Origin: Balneolaceae bacterium
GTDB taxonomy: Bacteria; Bacteroidota; Rhodothermia; Balneolales; Balneolaceae
Reading direction: 5' to 3'
DNA: 37,002 bases
Assembly (NCBI GenBank): GCA_003561515.1
Contig: PWWL01000330.1
Location: 1-37,002 of the forward strand
Shown: positions 26,301-33,897 of the stretch, in pieces
How the letters are laid out: every line of letters begins with the position of its first letter
How positions within the stretch are numbered: the stretch's first letter is position 1
The notes under the pieces: generated by a model
Database searches by the model: none
What the model was told of the DNA's origin: nothing
The model's input: only the letters and a program-made list of their open reading frames with translations
Position numbers and translations under genes: made by a program

Positions 26301-26580
26301 TTTTCGGGATCAAAAAGGTAGCCTTGCTTTTATCCGGCACGATCTAAATAAAGACGTGCTCAGTATATCTTCCGGTACCTTGTGTTTTTCATACTGCCAG
26401 CTGCCTGTTATATACAGTATCGGCCGTGATGAAAAACTGGAGATCACACATAAAGATGGAAATATAACAACAGAAAACACCCTTCGGCTTGATGGGGTCA
26501 TGAGTTCTTCGGTTTTTCGAAGAACAGGGGAAATTGAAATGATCAGAGTAACCCTTCAGGAAGACAGGTTAATAACATAA
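23389..26580 (+). CDS. GH149-like beta-1,3-oligoglucan phosphorylase (GH94-related), main part
   Basis: These 1063 residues, with the 76-residue part in front, give a protein of about 1139 residues without signal peptide, the size of GH149 and GH161 phosphorylases and larger than GH94 enzymes. The region IPEAGIWMNTQRPEWNDANNALVGNG matches the catalytic-loop pattern of this clan, with Asp560 of this part as the likely acid. A second conserved area is HGAFPTDAYSHTPAHRGAQQPGMTGQVKED, a probable phosphate/substrate loop. The enzyme would split beta-1,3-gluco-oligosaccharides with phosphate to glucose-1-phosphate in the cytoplasm. The family is assigned from size, motif and locus, with GH161 as the main alternative. 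The GTG at 23389 is a frame opening, not a believable start. It lies 11 bp before the GH17 lipoprotein gene. Confidence 0.8.
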   Translation: MIHVKVDGKDHVWEPFSEFFAGQYQTTRNLYKNRLGNKIMFEEINHDLGLTYRYQWNSSNLYGFVRKSELMNHSGSELRISILDGIQNILPYGVEPDMQTQTSNLVDAYKKNELVPESGLGIYALSAIIVDKAEPSEALKANVAWSLGLDNPDYLISSQQIEKFRKKEPIEQKDVVKGEKGAYFLQADFNLSTDSNKSWKIIANVNQNHPQIIELTHSIKTDNDLEAKIEEDIENGSEKLRELIAGADGMRLTSDPLKDARHLSNVLFNIMRGGIFDNNYQIEKHDLSSYLENANKEVYTRNREFIDALDEVFDRHELISKLEDSSYHDLVRLCTEYLPLKFSRRHGDPSRPWNYFTINTQSEIDGSKILDYEGNWRDLFQNWEALAHSYPGFIDGMIFKFLNTSTFDGYNPYRVTKGGFDWETIEPDNPWSYIGYWGDHQIIYLLKLLEFYQMHDPNAIVDLFGKDLFVYANVPYRIKPYEAIATDPKNTIDFDEESDRAIRNRVAQKGADGALLENQQGTIHRVNFLEKILATTLAKISNFIPEAGIWMNTQRPEWNDANNALVGNGVSMVTLYYLRRFLKFFEGLLEGTDADEAMISEELHELFTDLQESMASHKNLLEGSFSDEDRKRITDLLGQAGSKYRIQVYDHGFSGKKTVLKLDEFSAFIETALAFMEQSIEANRRDDGLYHSYNIMSMEEDGITVSYLSEMLEGQVAILSSGYLDTDEAVSVLDALRNSSLYREDQNSYILYPNKELPRFLDKNHISKESVQKSALLKKLADDGNRQIIAEDLHGEYHFNGNFRNAGDVKAALAKLKGSRYEDLAEQDGKNVLKIFEQVFNHKAFTGRSGTFFAYEGLGSIYWHMVSKLYLAAAEVTYEAMNSSDASEEARRELLNHFYEIGDGIGIHKSPEVHGAFPTDAYSHTPAHRGAQQPGMTGQVKEDILASLYELGVIVENGVLVFNPVMLRKSSFRDQKGSLAFIRHDLNKDVLSISSGTLCFSYCQLPVIYSIGRDEKLEITHKDGNITTENTLRLDGVMSSSVFRRTGEIEMIRVTLQEDRLIT

Positions 26581-26591
26581 ACCAGATTGTC

Positions 26592-27893
26592 ATGAAAAAA
26601 ACAACCGCATTCTTAATTCCGGTAATTATTTTAAGTATGACCATGTTCTCATCATGTGCCGAGCAGCCTGCTCACGACTTTTCTTCTATCAGCATCACTG
26701 CTGAGGAGATACTGGGTGATCCGAATTATCAGGCAATTTCATTTGGAGCCTACAGGGAAACCACCCGTGATATTCAGCCAACCATTCCGCAGATAAAAGA
26801 GGATCTGATGATTCTGCATGCGATGGGAATCAGACTGCTGCGAACCTACAACGTACACTACGATGAAGCTGAAAACCTTCTGAAGGCAATAAGGGAGATC
26901 AGGGAAGACGATCCAGACTTTGAGATGTATGTGATGCTGGGAGTGTGGATTGATGCGAAGAATGCATGGACCGATGAACCGGAGCGAATCCGCGACCAGG
27001 ACGACCCTCGAAACGAAGTTGAGGTTGCACGCGGTGTAGAACTGGCTCAGCAGTACCCTGATATTGTAAAGATAATTGCTGTGGGAAACGAAGCCATGGT
27101 GCACTGGGCAGAGGAGTATTGGGTTGAACCAGCCATTATACTGAATTGGGTTAATCATCTGCAGGATCTGAAAGCGGCCGGTGAACTTCCCGAGACACTT
27201 TGGATTACCTCATCCGATGATTTCTCTTCTTGGGGCGGCGGTGGTGAAGAATATCACAAGCCGGAGCTGGATGAGCTTATCAGGGCAGTAGACTTTATTT
27301 CGATGCACACATATCCCATGCACAATACGCATTACAACCCCGACTTTTGGGGAGTTCCTGAGGATGAATATCACCTGAGCGATTTGGAGAAAATCCACTC
27401 TGCAATGGACAGATCGCTGGAATTTGCCGTAAATCAATTTAATGCGGTTGTAGAGTATATGCGAAGTATTGGAGAAGACAAGCCGGTTCACATCGGAGAA
27501 ACGGGTTGGGCTACGGTTTCGAATGAGTATTATGGGCCGGATGGTGCCCGGGCGACCGACGAATACAAGTCGGGTATGTACTATCAGATGATTCGTGATT
27601 GGTCGGATGAAAACGGAGTGACCGTCTTTTATTTTGAGGCGTTTGATGAACCATGGAAAGATGCACAAAATCCGTTGGGTTCTGAAAATCATTTTGGCTT
27701 GATTAACCTTCAGGCACAGGCCAAATATCCGATCTGGGACTTGGTGGATGAGGGGATTTTTGAAGGTTTGACGCGCGATGGACAGCCAATCACCAAAACG
27801 TACAATGGAGACAAAGATGCACTGATGGAAGATGTACTTGTACCTCCTACAAATGCCGAAATTCAGGAGCGATTGCGAAGAGAAGCACAATAA
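26592..27893 (+). CDS. GH17 beta-1,3-glucanase or glucanosyltransferase, lipoprotein
   Basis: The signal peptide ends in the lipobox FSSC (Cys22), so this 433-residue enzyme is membrane-anchored outside the cytoplasm. The GH17 TIM barrel shows IRLLRTYNVH, the acid/base motif AVGNEAMVHW with Glu167, DFISMHTYPMHN, and the nucleophile motif HIGETGWAT with Glu303, then FYFEAFDEPWKD. Family members hydrolyse or transglycosylate beta-1,3-glucan. A C-terminal tail of about 40 residues follows the barrel. It is followed after 15 bp by a GPH symporter, so the product is likely handed to uptake. Hydrolase versus transglycosylase cannot be decided from sequence. Confidence 0.93.
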   Translation: MKKTTAFLIPVIILSMTMFSSCAEQPAHDFSSISITAEEILGDPNYQAISFGAYRETTRDIQPTIPQIKEDLMILHAMGIRLLRTYNVHYDEAENLLKAIREIREDDPDFEMYVMLGVWIDAKNAWTDEPERIRDQDDPRNEVEVARGVELAQQYPDIVKIIAVGNEAMVHWAEEYWVEPAIILNWVNHLQDLKAAGELPETLWITSSDDFSSWGGGGEEYHKPELDELIRAVDFISMHTYPMHNTHYNPDFWGVPEDEYHLSDLEKIHSAMDRSLEFAVNQFNAVVEYMRSIGEDKPVHIGETGWATVSNEYYGPDGARATDEYKSGMYYQMIRDWSDENGVTVFYFEAFDEPWKDAQNPLGSENHFGLINLQAQAKYPIWDLVDEGIFEGLTRDGQPITKTYNGDKDALMEDVLVPPTNAEIQERLRREAQ

Positions 27894-27908
27894 ACTAATT
27901 AAAACCAT

Positions 27909-29339
27909 ATGTCTGCCCAAACAACATCACCCCGGGGGAAGGTACCTTTTTCACAAAAGGCAGCATTCGGCTCCGGTCACCTCGTACTGAACCTACTGCC
28001 TGGTGCACTAGGTGTATTTATGTTTTTTTTGCTCACGGCCTTTGGTATGGATCCCTTTCTTGCGGGTTTGTTGGGAGGACTGCCAAGATTATTCGATGCC
28101 GTATCTGATCCCATAATGGGATTTATTTCAGATAATACAAATTCCCGGTGGGGACGCCGGCGACCATACATATTTGTTGGCGCTATATTATCGGGAATCT
28201 TTTTTATTCTGTTATGGCAGCTCGATGAGACCAATAGCGTAACCTACAATTTCTGGTATTTCCTGATCATGTCTTTGGTTTTCCTGGTGGGTAACACCAT
28301 GTTTGCAACTCCATTGATTGGGCTTGGTTATGAAATGACGGAAGATTATAAAGAGCGCACAAAGCTCATGGCTTTTTCTCAGACCATAGGCCAGATTGCC
28401 TGGATGATTGTTCCTTGGTTTTGGGTACTTGTTGCTAACCCAAATCTGTTTGAAAGCCAGGCCGTAGGTGTGCGGCAGCTATCAATAATAGTAGGGGTAA
28501 TCTGTTTGCTGCTTGGATTGCTGCCGGCAATTTTCTGTAAGGGGATAGACAGTTCCAAAATAGAGAACAGGAAAGAACTTTCGTTCGGAACCATATTTTC
28601 AAATCTGAAATCTCTCCTTGAGGGAATGGTACTTATTGCCAAGAATAAACCCTTTGCCAGGTTATGTGGCGCTACGTTTCTTGTATTCAACGGGTTTCAG
28701 ATGGTAGCCTCTTTCAGCTACTTTATTATCGTTTTTTACATGTTCAATGGCGATTACGGGCTGGCGGGAAATTGGCCTGCATGGTTTTCTACCATAACTG
28801 CCGTAACTACTGCTTTTCTTGTTATTCCAATTGTATCCAAAATCGCTGATGTCTTTGGTAAAAAAAATGCATTCATTATTTCCACTGCCATTTCAATTGT
28901 CGGGTACATTCTAAAGTGGTGGGGATTCAGTCCCGAAAATCCATGGCTGATGTTTATGCCTATCCCATTCATGGCATTTGGCCTTGGTGGGTTGTTCACA
29001 CTTATGCTGAGTATGACGGCAGACGTTTGCGACCTCGATGAACTCGAAAATGGGATGCCTAGAAAAGAAGGTACGTTTGGTGCCATATATTGGTGGATGG
29101 TGAAAGTTGGTCAAGCGATTGCACTTGTACTTGGCGGAGCTGTACTTAGTCTTGTGGGCTTTGATCAAAATGCGGCCACTCAATCAGTATCTACCCTCAC
29201 GAACCTCCGTTTGGCAGATATTGTAATCCCGGCTCTTACCGCCGGTTTGGCTATTTGGGTAATGTGGGGTTACGATCTTACCGAAGAAAAAGCCGAAGAA
29301 ATACAAAAAGAACTTTTCAAAAGAAGGGGACAACTATAA
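27909..29339 (+). CDS. GPH-family sugar:cation symporter, copy 1
   Basis: This 476-residue, roughly 12-helix inner-membrane protein belongs to the glycoside-pentoside-hexuronide (MelB-like) symporter family. Diagnostic segments are the N-terminal AAFGSGHLVLNLLPG, the cation-site helix LPRLFDAVSDPIMGFISDNTNSRWGRRRPYI with its conserved Asp residues, and the mid-protein GYEMTEDYKERTKLM. It probably imports laminari-oligosaccharides with Na+ or H+. It sits between the GH17 lipoprotein and two cytoplasmic GH17 enzymes. A gapless paralogue of equal length lies at 32406. Confidence 0.92.
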   Translation: MSAQTTSPRGKVPFSQKAAFGSGHLVLNLLPGALGVFMFFLLTAFGMDPFLAGLLGGLPRLFDAVSDPIMGFISDNTNSRWGRRRPYIFVGAILSGIFFILLWQLDETNSVTYNFWYFLIMSLVFLVGNTMFATPLIGLGYEMTEDYKERTKLMAFSQTIGQIAWMIVPWFWVLVANPNLFESQAVGVRQLSIIVGVICLLLGLLPAIFCKGIDSSKIENRKELSFGTIFSNLKSLLEGMVLIAKNKPFARLCGATFLVFNGFQMVASFSYFIIVFYMFNGDYGLAGNWPAWFSTITAVTTAFLVIPIVSKIADVFGKKNAFIISTAISIVGYILKWWGFSPENPWLMFMPIPFMAFGLGGLFTLMLSMTADVCDLDELENGMPRKEGTFGAIYWWMVKVGQAIALVLGGAVLSLVGFDQNAATQSVSTLTNLRLADIVIPALTAGLAIWVMWGYDLTEEKAEEIQKELFKRRGQL

Positions 29340-29365
29340 AGTTTCTCCTTAAACCGTATCTTAAG

Positions 29366-29383
29366 CTTCAGTAACAACTGAAG
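29366..29383 (+). other. Perfect hairpin between symporter and GH17 genes
   Basis: CTTCAGT-AACA-ACTGAAG forms a perfect 7-bp stem with a 4-base loop in the 71-bp gap. No T-run follows, so mRNA stabilisation or processing is more likely than termination. Confidence 0.35.
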
Positions 29384-29410
29384 GAATCTGGATAAAATTA
29401 ATTAATTAAA

Positions 29411-30322
29411 ATGTCATTTAGGTCAGAAAAATTTTTACGCTACAAGGGCACGCAGGTGCCTGAACAATTACGCATGTTGAAAGACATGTCAGAATCCGAA
29501 CTCGAAAAATTTTTACTTAAAATATTGAATGACGGGGTTCACGGATTTTGCTTCAGCCTTTACGAAGAGGGACAACAACCGGGCGATCTAATCACTGAGG
29601 AACAGATTAGAAGACGAATTAACATTCTGAAACCTCATACCGACTGGATACGGTCTTTTTCCTGTACAGAAGGCAATGAGATGATTCCAAGAATTGCGAA
29701 AGAAGCAGGAATGAAAACCCTTGTGGGTGCATGGCTTGGAAGAGAAGTTGATAAAAATAAAGAGGAGATCGACGGACTGGTTCAGCTCGCATCGGAAGGT
29801 TTGGTTGACATTGCCGCCGTAGGCAACGAAGTACTTTATCGCAATGACTTGAATGAGTCAGAACTGCTCGATTGCATCCGCGATGTACGATCGAGACTTG
29901 ATGAAGAGATACCCGTTGGTTACGTGGATGCTTACTATGAGTTCGTGCAGAGGCCGGCAATTTCGGATGCATGCGATATCATTCTTTGTAATTGTTATCC
30001 TTACTGGGAAGGTACACCCATTGAATACTCATTCGACCACATGCGGCACATGTACCAGCTTGCGATCGATGCCGGGAAAGGAAAACCGGTTGCAATAACT
30101 GAGACGGGTTGGCCAAGCCAGGGTGAAGGCTTAGGCGGAGCTGACCCCTCGCGAATCAACGCCATGAAGTATTTTATACAAACGCATCTCTGGGCGCTTG
30201 CGAACGATATTCAAACGTTCTATTTCTCCTCATTCGATGAGGACTGGAAGGTAAGTACCGAAGGTGATGTGGGCGCTTTTTGGGGAGTTTGGGACAGTAA
30301 AGGAAAACTCAAATTTGCCTGA
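29411..30322 (+). CDS. GH17-type enzyme without signal peptide (cytoplasmic), copy B
   Basis: The 303-residue protein starts directly with the catalytic domain. Motifs: WIRSFSCTEGN, the acid/base motif AVGNEVLYR with Glu140, ILCNCYPYWEG, the nucleophile motif AITETGWPSQGEG with Glu231, and FYFSSFDEDWKV near the end. Lack of any export signal places it in the cytoplasm, unusual for GH17, where it could trim or rearrange imported beta-1,3-oligosaccharides for the phosphorylase. It is the most divergent of the three GH17 proteins here. The next GH17 gene starts 4 bp after its stop, implying translational coupling. Confidence 0.88.
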   Translation: MSFRSEKFLRYKGTQVPEQLRMLKDMSESELEKFLLKILNDGVHGFCFSLYEEGQQPGDLITEEQIRRRINILKPHTDWIRSFSCTEGNEMIPRIAKEAGMKTLVGAWLGREVDKNKEEIDGLVQLASEGLVDIAAVGNEVLYRNDLNESELLDCIRDVRSRLDEEIPVGYVDAYYEFVQRPAISDACDIILCNCYPYWEGTPIEYSFDHMRHMYQLAIDAGKGKPVAITETGWPSQGEGLGGADPSRINAMKYFIQTHLWALANDIQTFYFSSFDEDWKVSTEGDVGAFWGVWDSKGKLKFA

Positions 30323-30326
30323 AGGG

Positions 30327-31268
30327 ATGAATACATTTAGCAGTCTGGGAATTGAGGAGGGGCGTGGTATATGCTACTCCGGATTCAGGCATGGCCAGTA
30401 TCCGGGAGGTGCAGCTCCTACATATGAAGAGGTGAAGGAAGATCTTTTAATTCTTCAATCAAAATGGAAATATCTGCGTCTTTATGATTGTGACCGGCAT
30501 GCGTTAACGGTACTCGATGTTATACGCAAAGAGAAGATGGATTTTAAGGTAATGCTGGGCATTTTTATTGAGGCTGAACAGAACAACCCAAACTGCCCAT
30601 GGGGCGGAGGAGTATTTCCGGACAAGCAGCTGGAAGCCAATCGTGAATTGAACGAGGGTAAAATCAGGAAACTGATAGAGCAGGCAAACAAGTATACCGA
30701 CATTGTTTTCTCGCTTTCTGTTGGTAATGAAGCTTGCGTCGGATGGACTGATCACTATGTACCGCCCGAAAGGGTATTAATGTATGCAGCGCAAGTAAAA
30801 GCGGAAGCGAGCCAACCGGTTACTTTCTGTGAAAACTATGAACCGTGGCACCACAGTCTGGAAAGTCTGGCAAATGAGCTGGATTTTATATCGATACATA
30901 CATATCCGGTTTGGGAGTACAAATCTATAAATGAAGCTCTCGACTACACCAGGGCCAATTATTATCCGGTGGCTGAAAAATATCCCAATAAACCAGTTGT
31001 TATTACAGAAGCAGGATGGACTACCAAGTCGAATGGTCGTGGCATAGATCCGGTGAACGTGAATGAAATTTTTCAAAAAATTTATTTTGAAAAACTGATG
31101 GCATGGGCCGATAGAGAAGGGATACTGACGTTTTTCTTTGAGGCTTTTGATGAACCATGGAAAGGTTCACCGGAAGCACTTGAGCCGGAAAAGCATTGGG
31201 GTCTTTATAAGGTTGATCGTACTCCAAAGCTCGTTATGCGCTCTTACCAAAGAGGGATGATGATGTAG
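30327..31268 (+). CDS. GH17-type enzyme without signal peptide (cytoplasmic), copy C
   Basis: I start at the ATG at 30327 (313 residues), which has a GAAGGG ribosome site and follows the previous stop by 4 bp. An ATG at 30264 would overlap the preceding gene by about 60 bp and add a non-homologous stretch. The GH17 motifs are YLRLYDCDRH, SLSVGNEACVGW with acid/base Glu135, DFISIHTYPVWE, VVITEAGWTTK with nucleophile Glu228, and FFFEAFDEPWKG. It is closer to the lipoprotein GH17 at 26592 than to its neighbour at 29411, as if derived from it by loss of the signal. No export signal. The stop is TAG. Confidence 0.9.
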   Translation: MNTFSSLGIEEGRGICYSGFRHGQYPGGAAPTYEEVKEDLLILQSKWKYLRLYDCDRHALTVLDVIRKEKMDFKVMLGIFIEAEQNNPNCPWGGGVFPDKQLEANRELNEGKIRKLIEQANKYTDIVFSLSVGNEACVGWTDHYVPPERVLMYAAQVKAEASQPVTFCENYEPWHHSLESLANELDFISIHTYPVWEYKSINEALDYTRANYYPVAEKYPNKPVVITEAGWTTKSNGRGIDPVNVNEIFQKIYFEKLMAWADREGILTFFFEAFDEPWKGSPEALEPEKHWGLYKVDRTPKLVMRSYQRGMMM

Positions 31269-31433
31269 TCAAAAAGATAAAATGAGTTCAGATTAAAAAT
31301 TTAGCTAAGAAACACTACGAAATCTTCAGGGTTTCCTTACGAATGGGATAACCAATATTCCATAGATTTCTAATGCTGAACTCGGCTTATCATAATTAAC
31401 AAAAGTCAACTTGCAACACTAAAGCAGGATTGT

Positions 31434-32063
31434 ATGAGTCTCGAAATCATTTTTCTAATCACAGGTGCTATTCTCGTTTTACTGTCCATTTGGGCAGGGA
31501 TAAAGATGAAATTGGGTTCAACCGGCATCTTTTTGCTCATCTCATTAGGCATCATTGGTATTGGATTGGTAAGCTATGGAGGATTTACCTACGGCCTGCT
31601 CAATCAAATGGGACACATGGAACAGGTGCAAACTGCTTCAAAGCTTGAAGTGGAATATCCCGTTCAGAGGGTTCAGGTAATCTCACCGATCGAGGGTGAC
31701 CAGGTACCGTGCAGATTGTTGACTATGGGAGTTTATCCGGAGGGCCACGAAAAAGATATCTGGGTGCTGTTATTGCCTACAGATGACATGTACTATCCGC
31801 AATCAGATCATACCAATACTTCATACAAACGAAATGGTGAATGGCAGGTAATTACTCGCTTTGGCGGCTCTCAGGATGAGCTGTACGATCTGATAGTATT
31901 TGAAGCTGATGAAGCTGCCTCACTATTTTTCACAGCTACGATTGAAGAATGGCAGCAGAATCAGTTTTATCCTGGACTTACTGAAGAAGAAATTCCTGAT
32001 ACAGCCGTCGAAGTTGACCGCATCACAATAAGCCTTGCAGAAAATTGCAGAGGAGTATTCTGA
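31434..32063 (+). CDS. Two-TM membrane protein with Ig-like extracytoplasmic domain, unknown function
   Basis: I do not recognise this 209-residue protein. Two hydrophobic segments (about 2-20 and 30-52) are joined by a short basic loop GIKMKLGS. A soluble domain of about 140 residues starts VQVISPIEGDQVPC and contains the segment DIWVLLLPTDDMYYPQSDH and later NGEWQVITRFGG. That pattern resembles Ig-like domains of surface proteins whose members have a WV-x-YYPQ core. The domain probably faces the periplasm. Gaps of 165 bp before and 342 bp after set it apart from the tight operon, so it may have its own promoter. Its place between GH17 and symporter genes hints at a role in the same process, which is inference only. 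Confidence 0.7.
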   Translation: MSLEIIFLITGAILVLLSIWAGIKMKLGSTGIFLLISLGIIGIGLVSYGGFTYGLLNQMGHMEQVQTASKLEVEYPVQRVQVISPIEGDQVPCRLLTMGVYPEGHEKDIWVLLLPTDDMYYPQSDHTNTSYKRNGEWQVITRFGGSQDELYDLIVFEADEAASLFFTATIEEWQQNQFYPGLTEEEIPDTAVEVDRITISLAENCRGVF

Positions 32064-32405
32064 TAATTAAGATTTGATAGATTGGCACCCCTTATAAATA
32101 ATTTTAATACATACAAGAATACATTTCTTGTGTTAAGCATCATTTATTTACTAAGGAAGAACTTTCTTGCACCTCAGAGGCAAATTATCGAGTTGAGGGG
32201 CTGTTTTACGTACATGTTGTTGTAGGTTAGAGATATAAACGCTGATAAAAAATTAATCCCACATTCGTATTGGGCAGAATCCCGATGGTCCTTGACAGTG
32301 TGGTGACTATTTGAGCGTTTATTTACTCCGGATATTCATTTATTGAGCTTAAGTTCTTTTAGGAGCTTTCTTCACAGTCTCAATTGATCTCTACATAAAA
32401 CCATT
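32064..32405. other. Intergenic region upstream of the second symporter
   Basis: The 342-bp AT-rich stretch has no gene. A perfect 7-bp hairpin ACAAGAA-TACAT-TTCTTGT lies at 32113-32131, about 50 bp after the preceding stop, without a T-run. No convincing operator like the one near lacI was found. The length suggests a separate promoter for the symporter gene. Confidence 0.4.
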
Positions 32406-33836
32406 ATGTCAGCCAAAGTTACTCCGGAAAAAGACAGAGTACCATTTCTTCAAAAAGCAGCATTCGGATCGGGGCACCTGGTAAATAACCTGATGCCGGG
32501 AGCATTAGGCGTTTTTTCATTTTTTCTCCTTACAGCTTTTGGTATCGATCCGTTTCTGGCTGGGCTTCTGGGTGGTTTGCCAAGGCTGTTTGATGCCATT
32601 ACCGATCCCATAATGGGGTACATCTCAGATAACACAAAATCGAGGTTTGGACGTCGTAAACCGTACATTTTTGTCGGTGCCATACTGAGCGGTGGATTAT
32701 TTATAGTTCTCTGGCAGCTCGATCCGGATGCATCACAGGCATATAATTTCTGGTACTTTCTCCTCTTCTCTTTGATTTATCTGATCGGCAATACCATTTT
32801 TGCCACTCCGCTAATTGGCCTCGGTTACGAAATGACCTTCGACTACAAAGAGAGGACCAGGCTTATGGGCTTTTCTCAGGTTATTGGACAGATTGCGTGG
32901 ATGATAGTCCCTTGGTTTTGGGCACTGATTGCCAATCCTGATCTGTTTGAAACGCAGGCCGAAGGTGTTCATAAGCTGGCAGTAATTGTAGGCGGTGCAT
33001 GTATGGTACTCGGGGTATTGCCCGCACTCTTCTGTAAAGAGATAGACCAGGCGAACCTGACAGACAGGTCTGAGCTATCGCTCAAGTCAATTGCAGAGAA
33101 CTTCAAGGATCTTATTTCGAAAATGGTTGAAGTGTTTAAAAATCAACCTTTCGTAAAGTTGTGTGTTGCCACGTTCCTCGTTTTTAACGGTTTTCAGATG
33201 GTGGCTTCATTCAGCTATTTCATCATCGTATTCTACATGTTTAATGGAGATTATGGAGCTGCAGGAACATGGCCGGCATGGTTCTCGACTGTGAGCGCAT
33301 TTGCAACGGCATTTCTCATTATCCCCGTAATTACATGGATTTCAAATCGATGGGGCAAGCGCAACGCATTTATCATATCTACCATTTTATCAATAATAGG
33401 CTACATTCTGAAATGGTGGGGTTTCAATCCAGCCAATCCTTGGCTCATGTTCATGCCGATTCCGCTCATGGTGTTCGGAATCGGTGGGCTTTTCACGTTA
33501 ATGATGAGTATGACTGCCGACGTTTGCGATCTTGATGAACTGGAAAATGGCATGCCCCGAAAAGAAGGAACGTTTGGTGCCATTTACTGGTGGATGGTGA
33601 AACTGGGGCAGGGAATTGCACTTGTACTTGGCGGACTTGTGCTAAGTCTTGTTGGCTTTGATCAGAACGCAACTGTTCAAACTACCCAGACCCTCATTAA
33701 TCTGAGACTTGCCGATATTTTAGTTCCGGCTTCAACTGCTGCACTTGCCATATGGGTTATGTGGGGATATGATCTAACAGAAGAAAAAGCTGAAGAAATC
33801 AAAGAAGAGCTTATTCGCCGCAGGGGTGAATTATAA
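32406..33836 (+). CDS. GPH-family sugar:cation symporter, copy 2
   Basis: It has 476 residues, the same length as the symporter at 27909 and alignable without gaps. Long blocks are identical, for example FLVFNGFQMVASFSYFIIVF, MTADVCDLDELENG and LAIWVMWGYDLTEEKAEEI. It carries the same cation-site helix (LPRLFDAITDPIMGYISDN) and 12-helix plan. The differences cluster in the region after LFETQA, in the central cytoplasmic loop (about 210-240) and in one helix near residue 310. It is a duplicate that has diverged, perhaps toward another oligosaccharide length or linkage. It is convergent with the sugar porter at 33898. Confidence 0.92.
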   Translation: MSAKVTPEKDRVPFLQKAAFGSGHLVNNLMPGALGVFSFFLLTAFGIDPFLAGLLGGLPRLFDAITDPIMGYISDNTKSRFGRRKPYIFVGAILSGGLFIVLWQLDPDASQAYNFWYFLLFSLIYLIGNTIFATPLIGLGYEMTFDYKERTRLMGFSQVIGQIAWMIVPWFWALIANPDLFETQAEGVHKLAVIVGGACMVLGVLPALFCKEIDQANLTDRSELSLKSIAENFKDLISKMVEVFKNQPFVKLCVATFLVFNGFQMVASFSYFIIVFYMFNGDYGAAGTWPAWFSTVSAFATAFLIIPVITWISNRWGKRNAFIISTILSIIGYILKWWGFNPANPWLMFMPIPLMVFGIGGLFTLMMSMTADVCDLDELENGMPRKEGTFGAIYWWMVKLGQGIALVLGGLVLSLVGFDQNATVQTTQTLINLRLADILVPASTAALAIWVMWGYDLTEEKAEEIKEELIRRRGEL

Positions 33837-33850
33837 CCTGTATTTATTCA

Positions 33851-33864
33851 TCGGTTCTAACCGA
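33851..33864. terminator. Small hairpin between convergent genes
   Basis: TCGGT-TCTA-ACCGA is a 5-bp stem in the 61-bp gap between the second symporter and the sugar porter. No T-run, so a weak bidirectional terminator candidate. Confidence 0.25.
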
Positions 33865-33897
33865 AAGGTTTCTATTGAGTGAAAATCTTACGCAATG

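Noticed and set aside
30264-30326. Upstream ATG for GH17 copy C
   Set aside because: It overlaps the preceding gene by about 60 bp; ATG 30327 has a ribosome site and sits 4 bp after the previous stop.
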